Source: Planctomycetota bacterium | Lineage (GTDB): Bacteria; Planctomycetota; UBA1135; GCA-002686595 | Length of the DNA stretch: 64,000 nt | Assembly (NCBI GenBank): GCA_020853575.1 | Contig: JADYYP010000053.1 | Coordinates: forward strand, 124,001 to 188,000 | Reading direction: 5' to 3' | Part shown: piece by piece, positions 26,916 through 34,773 of the stretch | Position numbering within the stretch: the first letter of the stretch is position 1 | Layout: the number at the start of each line of letters is the position of its first letter | Made by a program: the position numbers and the translations under genes | Notes under the pieces: model-generated | The model's database searches: none | Seen by the model: the letters and a program-made list of their open reading frames with translations, nothing else | What the model was told of the DNA's origin: nothing

Positions 26916-28415
26916 TCAATCGAACGTAACGCGGAACACGTCGCGCCCGAAAAGGCACGTCGGACTGCAGGGCGCGTGGTCGGCTGCCCCGTTGAGGTCG
27001 CCGGGCACGAGCTCGCTGCCTTCGCTCATGAACACCGCGGTGCGTCCGTCTCCGGAGAGGTCGCAGTTGCCGCCGCTGCGCGCGTTGGCCGGTATCCCGG
27101 CGAGCGACTGACTCAAGCGCAATGTGCGCGTGTCCCCGGCTTCGTCGAAGACTCCGTTGCCCGAGACATCCCGATCGCGCACGTAGAATTGCGACGTGCC
27201 GCGCGTCGTCCCGCCGGGGACCAGATTGCGCGCGAAACTGGTGAAGGCCACGAAACGGCCGTCGGGGGAGATCGCCCCGTAGCCCGACTGACCGCGCGCT
27301 TCGGCGTCGTCGTTCGCAACGCTCACACGCACGGTGCTCTCGGTCGCGAGGTCGCGCACGAAGATGTCGGAGAGTTTGTTGGTGTCCGAGCCGGGCGCGA
27401 TCAGGTCGGTGGCGGTGCTCTCGAACACGACGAAGCGCCCGTTGCCCGAGATCGCCGGCTTGCGCGAAACGCCGTTGGCGGTCGCGCGGGAGCCCAGGGC
27501 GACGCTGACGCAGCGCAACTCGCCGCTCTCGCGGTCGATCACGAACACGTCCGGCTCCGCGCCGTTGCTGTCGCGCTCCACGAGGTCGGTGGCCTCGCTG
27601 ACGAAGGCGATGCGCAGGCCGACATCGTCGACCGAAGGCTGGGTCGACGGGCCATTCGACTGTTTGTCACGCGCCGCGGAGAGCCAGGTGAACCGAGCGT
27701 TCGAGCGATCGAGCAGGAACACGTTGTCGAACGTCGCTGGTGCCTGGCTCGCCGGACGGCCATCGACCAAGCGCAGGTCCGGCACGACGCTGGCGGTGCT
27801 GACGAAGGCGACGAAGCGTGCGTCGGCGTTGAGCGCGGGACCGCTGGAGACTCCATCGAGCGTTGCGGTCAAGCACTCGATCTGGAACGGCTCGAGGCGC
27901 GCGAGGAACACGTCCGAGTCGGGCTCCGTGTCCGGAGCGGCGAGGTTGGTGGCGGAGCTCCCGAAGGCGACGAAGGCACCGTCGGCGGACATCTCGGCGA
28001 AGGCCGCGCCGTCGTTCGGCGGGACGATCGAACCATCGGCGGCGCGCGCGGCGGAAATCAGCTGAGTGGAGCCGCTGGCCAGGTCCCGCACGTAGATGTG
28101 CGCGTCGTGCCGGTCGTTGGCGAAGCCCGGCACCACGTCGAGCGCGTCGCAGTCGAACGCCACGCGCAGGCCGTCGTAGGAAAGCACGGGATGTGAGCTG
28201 TTCTTGCAGGCCGGGCGCGCTGTGGTGCAGGTGCGCAGCTCGGCGCCTCCATTGGCGACGCTCACGCGCTCGAGCGGAGCCAATGTGAGCGCGGAGGCGC
28301 CGATGGCCGCCTGCGTTGCGGCATGGGCTTGCGCGGTGGTCGAGAGGCTCGGCCCGCACGCCGTTGATGCGGCGCCGACCGTCAGGCACACACCTAGGGT
28401 CGCCACGTCGCGCAT
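26916..28415 (-). CDS. Lipoprotein with beta-propeller (TolB/PD40-like) repeats
   Basis: 499 aa from ATG 28415, preceded by AGAGGAG. The signal sequence MRDVATLGVCLTVGAASTAC gives a lipobox-like Cys20. Six or so repeats carry the WD40-like/PD40 pattern: SYDGLRVAFDCDA, SADGAFVAFGSSATNL, NADARFVAFVSTA, GLRIAFVSEATDL, NGRFVVFESTATDLIAPGSD and SPDGRFVAFTSFARNLVPGG, each followed by D-(I/V)-(F/Y)-(V/L)-R-D-L. A short DRDVSGNGVFDEAGD insert resembles a calcium or dockerin-type loop. Probably an extracytoplasmic propeller for protein or polymer binding; function unknown. Confidence 0.8.
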   Translation of the reverse strand: MRDVATLGVCLTVGAASTACGPSLSTTAQAHAATQAAIGASALTLAPLERVSVANGGAELRTCTTARPACKNSSHPVLSYDGLRVAFDCDALDVVPGFANDRHDAHIYVRDLASGSTQLISAARAADGSIVPPNDGAAFAEMSADGAFVAFGSSATNLAAPDTEPDSDVFLARLEPFQIECLTATLDGVSSGPALNADARFVAFVSTASVVPDLRLVDGRPASQAPATFDNVFLLDRSNARFTWLSAARDKQSNGPSTQPSVDDVGLRIAFVSEATDLVERDSNGAEPDVFVIDRESGELRCVSVALGSRATANGVSRKPAISGNGRFVVFESTATDLIAPGSDTNKLSDIFVRDLATESTVRVSVANDDAEARGQSGYGAISPDGRFVAFTSFARNLVPGGTTRGTSQFYVRDRDVSGNGVFDEAGDTRTLRLSQSLAGIPANARSGGNCDLSGDGRTAVFMSEGSELVPGDLNGAADHAPCSPTCLFGRDVFRVTFD

Positions 28416-28577
28416 CGCTCGGCTCCTCTTTGGGTCACGGGAATCCAAGTGCATCGGCATGCCATTTCGCGGCGCACTCCGCGGACAGCGGATGCGAGCG
28501 CGCCACGAGCCCGACTCCGCCGGGCCCGCCTTCGTCGCGCTGCGGAGCTCCGGGTCTGGTGCTGCTCGACTCGAATG

Positions 28578-29279
28578 TCAGGACGCATTCTTGGGCTTGG
28601 ATGCGTGGATCCACAGCGAACCCGCGGAGCGCACCGCGACCCAGGTCGAGAAGTCGGGATAGCAGTGACTGGGCGTGAATCGCGATGCCTCGCCGGGGCC
28701 GCGCGAGTCCACGACGCGCGTCGTGGCGACGTCGACGAAGCCCGAGCGCTCGAAGCGCGCCTTCCACTGGGCCTCGGAGAGCGCGTGCATCGGAACCCCA
28801 GTGGCCTTCGCCCAGCACGAGGTCGCCACGCTGTCCGTGTAGAAGTCGATCACGATCTCGCAGCTTCCGCCGGGACGCAGGACGCGCGCGATCTCGCTCA
28901 ACGCGCGCTCGAGATCGACCGCGTAGTACAGCGCTTCCATCGAGAACACTCGATGGAAGCGCGCATCGGGAAAGTCGAGCTGCTCGAACGAGCCCACGTG
29001 GTAGCGCGCTCGGATCGTCAAGCTGTGGATCTTCTCGGCCTCGGCGACCATCGCCGGCGCGACGTCGACGCCGGTCGCCTGCACACCGGCGGCCATCTTG
29101 GCCAGGATGCGTGTGGCCCAACCGTTGCCGCAACCCAAGTCGAGGATCTGCTCGCCCGCACGGATGCCCAGCTTGGCAATCACTTGCCGCGCGACGTCGC
29201 CGTGCTCGAGCTCCATGGCCGAGGCGCGGCCATCTGCGGACCACTGATCGAAGGTCTTGGCGAGGAGCTCGTGGGTCAT
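28578..29279 (-). CDS. Class I SAM-dependent methyltransferase
   Basis: 233 aa. Motif I ILDLGCGNGWATRIL (residues 45-60), an acidic motif II (GVDVAPAMV), FSMEALYYAVDLERALSEIARVLRPGG (motifs post-II and III) place it in the Methyltransf_11/25 group. Substrate unknown; the overall length fits small-molecule methyltransferases. It is divergent from another methyltransferase gene at 29342, with 62 nt between the starts. Confidence 0.88.
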   Translation of the reverse strand: MTHELLAKTFDQWSADGRASAMELEHGDVARQVIAKLGIRAGEQILDLGCGNGWATRILAKMAAGVQATGVDVAPAMVAEAEKIHSLTIRARYHVGSFEQLDFPDARFHRVFSMEALYYAVDLERALSEIARVLRPGGSCEIVIDFYTDSVATSCWAKATGVPMHALSEAQWKARFERSGFVDVATTRVVDSRGPGEASRFTPSHCYPDFSTWVAVRSAGSLWIHASKPKNAS

Positions 29280-29341
29280 GGTGTGAAGTCGGGGGCAGGT
29301 GTTGGGCGAAGGAAGATACTGTAGAACTGCGCCCTTCCGCG

Positions 29342-30172
29342 ATGGACCTCCTCCAGCAACCCAAGCGGGCCGAAAAGGGCCTGATCCGCGAGCGTGTGGG
29401 TTGGAGGAAGCGCGTCAATGCCTGGCGCAAGCGCTCGCCGCTGAGCCCGTACTGGATCGAGCTCATGTGGCTGTGGAAGGCCGCCGAGTGGCTCGCCCCA
29501 CAGGCGCACGGGAGGTTGCTCGACGTCGGCTGCGGCGAGCGCCCCTACGAGGACCTGTTCGACGCGCACGTGACCGGCTACGTCGGCCTGGAGTACCCGC
29601 CGGTCGCCGACAACTTGCATCCGGAGATCTGGGGCAAGCTCGCGCAATTGCATGGCGTCGTCGACGTGTTCGGCGACGGCCAGCGCATGCCCTTCAAGGA
29701 CGCGGCGTTCGACACCGTGCTGGCACTCGAGATGCTCGAGCACGTCGCGCATCCCGATGCATGCGTTCGAGAGTTCGCGCGCGTGCTCGCGCCGAGTGGA
29801 ACGCTGCTCCTGACCGTGCCGCTCTTCGCTCCCTTGCACCAGTGGCCGTTCGACTTCTATCGCTACACGCCGAAGGGCATCGAAGCGCTGCTCGGACGCC
29901 ACGGCTTCGTGATCCAGCACGTCTTGCCCCGCGGCAATTTCGCGTCGACGACCGGCGCGATGCTCTCGCATTGGATCGCACGCTCGTTCGGCGCGGATCG
30001 CGTGCAGCACGACGGCACCGTTTCGCTGTCGCGCTGGCGAGCGCCGTTCGTCTTGCCCTTGGTGGCCGGGACCCAGTTGCTCTTCAAGGCCTGCGAGCGC
30101 CTCTCGAAGGACCAGGGCGCGTCGCTGGGCTACGCCGTGGTCGCACGACTCGCGAGCGCGGGCCAGGGCTGA
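29342..30172 (+). CDS. SAM-dependent methyltransferase, Methyltransf_11-like
   Basis: 276 aa. Motif I RLLDVGCGERPYEDLF, the acidic LEYPPVADN, FGDGQRMPFKDAAFDTVLALEMLEHV and LAPSGTLLLTVPLFAPLHQWPFDFYRYTPKGIEALL are typical of methyltransferases encoded near polysaccharide or lipid gene clusters. The C-terminal region (~210-250) is partly hydrophobic (FVLPLVAGTQLLFKAC), suggesting membrane association. TACTGT at 29317-29322 precedes the start. Confidence 0.85.
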   Translation: MDLLQQPKRAEKGLIRERVGWRKRVNAWRKRSPLSPYWIELMWLWKAAEWLAPQAHGRLLDVGCGERPYEDLFDAHVTGYVGLEYPPVADNLHPEIWGKLAQLHGVVDVFGDGQRMPFKDAAFDTVLALEMLEHVAHPDACVREFARVLAPSGTLLLTVPLFAPLHQWPFDFYRYTPKGIEALLGRHGFVIQHVLPRGNFASTTGAMLSHWIARSFGADRVQHDGTVSLSRWRAPFVLPLVAGTQLLFKACERLSKDQGASLGYAVVARLASAGQG

Positions 30173-30209
30173 GGCGTCTCGCGCGGGCCACCGTCGAGTG
30201 GCCGCGGCG

Positions 30210-30230
30210 CTCCGGCTCCGCACGCCGGAG
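30210..30230 (+). terminator. Possible terminator hairpin after the methyltransferase
   Basis: CTCCGGC (30210-30216) pairs with GCCGGAG (30224-30230) around a 7-nt loop, 38 nt after the stop codon, followed by TGGAAAG. A weaker GGCCAC/GTGGCC hairpin sits just before it (about 30187-30204). No T-tract is present. Confidence 0.35.
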
Positions 30231-30407
30231 TGGAAAGAACTTCCGCGCTTCCAGGCCGAATGAGGCTCGGCACGCACGCTCTGCCGACTGCATTTCGCGG
30301 CGTTCGCCGGAGCCAGGCGCGCCATCGAGATCGACTGGGTCCGAGTTGGAGCACCCGCCGATAGGAACTGTCGCTCCGTGCGTGCCCGTAGCGCAGAGCA
30401 GCTCGCC

Positions 30408-31910
30408 ATGTCCTCCCTGCCCGACCGCGGCGCGACCAGCGCGCGCGCCGAACCCTCTCCGTCGCCCGTGCAGCAGCACGTCGACGAAGTCTCGCGTTTG
30501 CTGGACGACCTCGGGGTCGCCGGTGAGGTGCGCGAGCACTGTCGTGCATGGGCCGAGAGCTCGATGCGGCAACTCGCCATGCCCGAGAGCGATTCCCAAG
30601 GCATTGCGCGGCCCGAGCGCGCGCTCGACGAGATGCTCGGAGTCGCCAGCCGCGCGCTCAAGCACGTCCTGTCGACACATCTGACGCCAACCTCGGGCCT
30701 CTCGGACCTGCAGCACCTGTTCGAGGCTGTCGAGATCGCTTCCTCGGTCTCGCCCAACGACCACTCGATCGAATCGGTGGTCGAAGTCGTGCGCCGCGCC
30801 GCGCTCGACGTGCGCCGAGAGCTGGCGCTCGGTCGCGAAGCGATGTTCGACGCGCAGAACCACGTCGAGGGCGATCACGAGTGGTCGATCGACACCTTGC
30901 GCGAGGCCGTCGACTCGCTCCCGCGCACCGAGGGGCCGCTCCCTTCCGCGGATGCGACGGATCGATCCGCGGTGATCGCAGTGGCGCTGCAGATCGTCCT
31001 GGCGAGCGACGCGCCGAGCGCCGAACTGCGCGCGAGCACGCTCGAGCTGCTGCGCCGGGCCGCGAGCGATGCGGAGCGCTCCGTGCTCACCAGCGCGCTG
31101 CGCGGCTGGAGCGAGAGCGAGCTCCGACGGCATTTCGATGTCACGTTGCAGCGGCTGACGAGCCTGTGCGGCGAGGCCGACGAGCGCGTGTGGATCGACG
31201 CCGTGCTGCGCGCCTGCGAGAGCGGCGAGCCCGAGCACGTCGAGCCCTTCTGGCCGCATCTCGCGCAGCGCCTGGTCTGCGGCGCGCCTTGGAAAGAGCC
31301 GCACCTGCGGGAGCGCACGATTGCACAGCTCGCTCGGTGCCCACGCCACAGACTACCCGCCGTCGCGCAGCGGCTCGGCGAGTTGCCCGCGATCATTGCG
31401 GGTCGCCTGGCGACGAGCTTCGCGGACCAGTACGACGACTCGCTCGCGGCGCTGTACGCGATGCTCGTGCGGATGCGCCACAGCGATGTCTACGCGAGCG
31501 CCTTGCTGGCGATGGTCCGCCGACGCACGTTGCAGTGGCCTGGCGCGCTGGCCTTTCGCGTGATCGACGCGCTCGGTCCGTCGGCGCGCGCGCTCCTGGC
31601 CAGCCTGTTCGAGCGCGGTACGCTCGACGATCCGTCTCCGGAGACGCGCGTCATGGCGGCACGGTTGCTCGCGCAGCGCATTCTCGACCTGCCGCGCGAG
31701 GGGCGCGCGGCGAGCTGGGTCGTTCCGGGTCTCGAGGCTCTCGGCGACATTGCGTGCGACGAGAGCCGCGCCGCGCTCGACCACGTGATCGGTGAGCGCC
31801 GGCTGGGCTTGGTCCCCGCGTGGCCCGCCGAGCATCGACGCGCGGCCCAGGCCGCGCGCAATCGACTGGGGAGTGCACGCCGCGCAGAACCGCCGGAGGA
31901 TCGTCCATGA
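30408..31910 (+). CDS. Hypothetical helical-repeat protein coupled to an HD-GYP gene
   Basis: 500 aa from ATG 30408 (510 aa if GTG 30378 is used). The protein is Ala/Arg/Leu-rich and predicted by eye to be almost entirely alpha-helical, with HEAT/ARM-like pairs such as SAELRASTLELLRRAASDAERSVLTSALRGW and AFRVIDALGPSARALLASLFERG. No catalytic motif was recognised. The stop codon overlaps the next start by ATGA, so the protein is probably made together with the HD-GYP protein and could be its scaffold or partner. Confidence 0.7.
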   Translation: MSSLPDRGATSARAEPSPSPVQQHVDEVSRLLDDLGVAGEVREHCRAWAESSMRQLAMPESDSQGIARPERALDEMLGVASRALKHVLSTHLTPTSGLSDLQHLFEAVEIASSVSPNDHSIESVVEVVRRAALDVRRELALGREAMFDAQNHVEGDHEWSIDTLREAVDSLPRTEGPLPSADATDRSAVIAVALQIVLASDAPSAELRASTLELLRRAASDAERSVLTSALRGWSESELRRHFDVTLQRLTSLCGEADERVWIDAVLRACESGEPEHVEPFWPHLAQRLVCGAPWKEPHLRERTIAQLARCPRHRLPAVAQRLGELPAIIAGRLATSFADQYDDSLAALYAMLVRMRHSDVYASALLAMVRRRTLQWPGALAFRVIDALGPSARALLASLFERGTLDDPSPETRVMAARLLAQRILDLPREGRAASWVVPGLEALGDIACDESRAALDHVIGERRLGLVPAWPAEHRRAAQAARNRLGSARRAEPPEDRP

Positions 31911-33487
31911 CCGATCTATCTCGAGAGATGATCGAGAGTTTGGAGCAGGTCCTCGCGCAGCGCGGGGCATCGTCCGAGGCGTCGCTGCGCGCGTCTGTCC
32001 AAGCGTTCCTGGCCGCGCTCAAACGCCACGTCGCCGCAGTGAATGCGCGCGGTTGGTCGTATGCGGCCACGGGTGCGACATCGAACGAACTCGCGTCGTC
32101 GAGCTCGGCGCCAGCGATCGACGAGCGCTTGCGCGCGCTGACGCACCGCCTACACGGCGGCGGCTTCTACTTCGACGCACAAGCGAGCGAAGACGACCTT
32201 TTGCGCTGGTCGCAGCTCGAGCTCGAAACGCGGTCGGGGGTCGCGCATTTCGCGGAGGCTTGCGAGCGCGTGCGCCACAAGTCCGCGATGGTGCGGCTCT
32301 CGCCTCCCGCGAACGCTCCCGGTTGGTTCGGGGCCTATGACGTCGAGAACGACAAGGAAGGCGCTGGCCCGGCTCGCGCCCCGCGGGTCGCCGGGAGCGG
32401 CGGCAACGGCTCGACAGGTCCTGGGCGCGAGGCGACGAAGCAAGGCGTCGGCGACGCATCGGGAGCCGGCAACGCACCCGGCTCCGGCGGCCTCGGAAGT
32501 GGCTCCGTTTGCGAGGGTGGCGCTGGCTCGGGTGCGGCAGTCGAGATCGGCGCGACTGTACTGCCTGCCTCGACGTCGACGGTCCTGAAGCGCGCGTTCG
32601 ACACCGTCGACGTGGCGCATGGGCGAGCCGCTGGAGCGGCCGACATCGACGTCGTCGGGACGCGCTCCAGCGCCGAGGAGCTCGTGCGCAGCTCCGCGAG
32701 CTCGGCGCACGACGTGCTCCGCCAAGTCGAGTACGCCACCTACGATGCGTACACCGTGGGGCACTCGGTGCGCGTGGCACTGCTCGCCGTGCTCGTTGGC
32801 CGCGAGCTGGGTTTCGACGAGCGCGCGCTGGTCGAGCTCAGCACCGCTGGGCTCCTGCACGATGTCGGAAAGGCGCGCATCGCTCCGGAGATCCTGTTCA
32901 AGCCCGCCGCGCTCGACCGCGACGAACGCATCGAGATGTCGCGCCATACGGTGCTCGGCGCCGAGATCCTGATCGAGCAGCACGACGCCGGCCCGTTCAG
33001 CGTCGGCGCGGCGTTCGGCCATCATCTGCGCCACGACGGCGGCGGCTATCCCGTGGTTCCACGCTGGTACAAGGCCGGTGCGGCGACCGAGATCGTCCAC
33101 GTATGCGACGTCTTCGAAGCTCTGACCGCGATCCGACCCTACAAGCCCGCGCTCTCGCCGCGTCGCGCGTTCGAGGTGATGCTCGCCGACGCCAGGGCCT
33201 TCCACCCGCTCGCGCTGCGCTCGCTGGTGCGTTGCATGGGCATCTACCCACCGGGGACGCACTTGGAGCTCTCGAGCGGCGAGCGCGCGCTGGTGCTTTC
33301 AGCCGGCTCGGACCTGGCGCGACCACGGCTGCTGGTCACGCACGATGCGCTGGGCCGCGAGGTGCCCGAAGGCGACATCGCGCCGTTCGAGCTGGGCGAA
33401 GTTCCGACGCTCTCGATCGTGCGCACCTTCCGCGAGCCGGCGCCACACGCCCACGAGCCCGGAACCCAGCACGACTGCTGCCGCTGA
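31907..33487 (+). CDS. HD-GYP domain protein, putative cyclic-di-nucleotide phosphodiesterase
   Basis: 526 aa; start at ATG 31907 with GGAGG at about 31895-31899. A helical N-terminal region (1-140) is followed by a Gly/Ser/Ala-rich linker (~145-215). The HD-GYP domain spans about 275-445: GHSVRVALLAVLVGRE, LLHDVGK (His318-Asp319), RHTVLGAEIL, and HHLRHDGGGYP (His372-His373 and Gly380-Tyr381-Pro382). All visible metal ligands and the GYP motif are retained, so hydrolysis of cyclic-di-GMP or a related dinucleotide is likely. The C-terminus (KPALSPRRAFEVMLAD...) continues the usual HD-GYP tail. Coupled to the upstream helical protein. Confidence 0.88.
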   Translation: MTDLSREMIESLEQVLAQRGASSEASLRASVQAFLAALKRHVAAVNARGWSYAATGATSNELASSSSAPAIDERLRALTHRLHGGGFYFDAQASEDDLLRWSQLELETRSGVAHFAEACERVRHKSAMVRLSPPANAPGWFGAYDVENDKEGAGPARAPRVAGSGGNGSTGPGREATKQGVGDASGAGNAPGSGGLGSGSVCEGGAGSGAAVEIGATVLPASTSTVLKRAFDTVDVAHGRAAGAADIDVVGTRSSAEELVRSSASSAHDVLRQVEYATYDAYTVGHSVRVALLAVLVGRELGFDERALVELSTAGLLHDVGKARIAPEILFKPAALDRDERIEMSRHTVLGAEILIEQHDAGPFSVGAAFGHHLRHDGGGYPVVPRWYKAGAATEIVHVCDVFEALTAIRPYKPALSPRRAFEVMLADARAFHPLALRSLVRCMGIYPPGTHLELSSGERALVLSAGSDLARPRLLVTHDALGREVPEGDIAPFELGEVPTLSIVRTFREPAPHAHEPGTQHDCCR

Positions 33488-33500
33488 AACTCGTCGCGCG

Positions 33501-34682
33501 TCAAGCGCGCGCCGCAAAGCGCGTGAGCAGCGCGTCGAGCGGCGCCAGCGCGACATCCCAGTCGTAGTGAGCCTCGACGAATGCTCGGCCGCGTCGACCC
33601 AGGCGGTGGGCCTCGGCCGGATCCTGCAGCAACGACGCCAGCGCCGCCACTTGCTCGTCGACCGAGTCGGCGAGCAGGAAGTCGCGACCCGGTTGTCCTT
33701 CGACTCCCTGCGTCGCGGACGTCGTCCCGACCACCGGCAAGCCCATCGCCAGGGCCTCCAGCACCTTGTTCTGGATGCCGCGAGCGATGCGCAGCGGAGC
33801 GACGGAGACCATGGCGCGCCCGAGGTACTCGCGCGGATCGTCGACGAAACCCGTGACGTGCACACCGCGGTGGCGTGCCAGCGCCGTGACCTCGGGCGTC
33901 GGCCGCGAGCCCACGATTGACAGGTGCGCCTCGGGGAAGCGCTCGCGCAGGCGGGGCAGGATCTCGTTGACGAACCACACGCAACCGTCGACGTTCGGCA
34001 GGTAATCCATCACTCCGACGAACACCATGTGTCCCGCCTCGCGGCGTTCCGGTGTCGGACGGTAGTGGGCGAGGTCGACTCCGTTGCGCATCACGATCGA
34101 GGACGCCCCCGGGATCTCGCGCTGGAAGATGCGTTGCTCGAGCGGCGTGCACAGCACGTTCTCGTCGAAACTGCCGGCGACGCGGCGCTCGAACTCGAGC
34201 AGCGTGCGCTGCTCGCGAGCATAGATCCAGCGCATCGGGGGCCGCGTGCGCTCGGCGTACTGGCGCCACTTGTCGCTGTCGAGCTCGGCGAAGTGCATCA
34301 CTCGCCGCAAGCGAGCGTGCGGCTCGAGGAACGCGCCCATGGACGACGAATAGGCGTAGCCGACGTCCATGTTCGGCGCGAGCTCGTCCACGACGGCCTG
34401 CAGCTCGCTCGAACCGTAGACTCCCAGCGTCAATGGCTTCGACGTCGCCAGCAGGGGCAGGGCGCGCAGCTTCGCGCGCTTCAGGTCGATGCGCACCGGC
34501 CTGGTCGGAGCGCCGAGGCGGGTCAGCTCCTCGGCCGCGCGCAGGTCCTCCTCGTCGTGTGCGAATGCCACGCAACGCACGTCGTGTGTGCGCTTGAGGC
34601 GCTCCACGATGCGCCAGGTCGTGATCTTGTCCCCGCGATTGGGCGGATAGGGGACTCGCTGCGAAAGGAACAGGACGCGCAC
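33501..34682 (-). CDS. Glycosyltransferase family 4, PEP-CTERM/EpsH1-associated sugar transferase type
   Basis: 393 aa. The N-terminus MRVLFLSQRVPYPPNRGDKITTWR and the early HFAELDSDKWRQYA match the sugar transferase family linked to EpsH/exosortase polysaccharide systems (TIGR03087-like). The C-terminal GT-B half has MVFVGVMDYLPNVDGCVWF and the donor-binding region APLRIARGIQNKVLEALAMGLPVV, with an EALAMG block in place of the usual E-x7-E motif. It would transfer a nucleotide-sugar-derived residue to a membrane-linked glycan. No exosortase lies in the window. Confidence 0.88.
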   Translation of the reverse strand: MRVLFLSQRVPYPPNRGDKITTWRIVERLKRTHDVRCVAFAHDEEDLRAAEELTRLGAPTRPVRIDLKRAKLRALPLLATSKPLTLGVYGSSELQAVVDELAPNMDVGYAYSSSMGAFLEPHARLRRVMHFAELDSDKWRQYAERTRPPMRWIYAREQRTLLEFERRVAGSFDENVLCTPLEQRIFQREIPGASSIVMRNGVDLAHYRPTPERREAGHMVFVGVMDYLPNVDGCVWFVNEILPRLRERFPEAHLSIVGSRPTPEVTALARHRGVHVTGFVDDPREYLGRAMVSVAPLRIARGIQNKVLEALAMGLPVVGTTSATQGVEGQPGRDFLLADSVDEQVAALASLLQDPAEAHRLGRRGRAFVEAHYDWDVALAPLDALLTRFAARA

Positions 34683-34773
34683 GGGGACCGAGACCTTAGC
34701 GAATCGCGCGGCGTAGCTCGACCGTCTGTCGTTCGAGCGCGCCGATCCGGCGAGCGGTGACTACCATCGTCGC

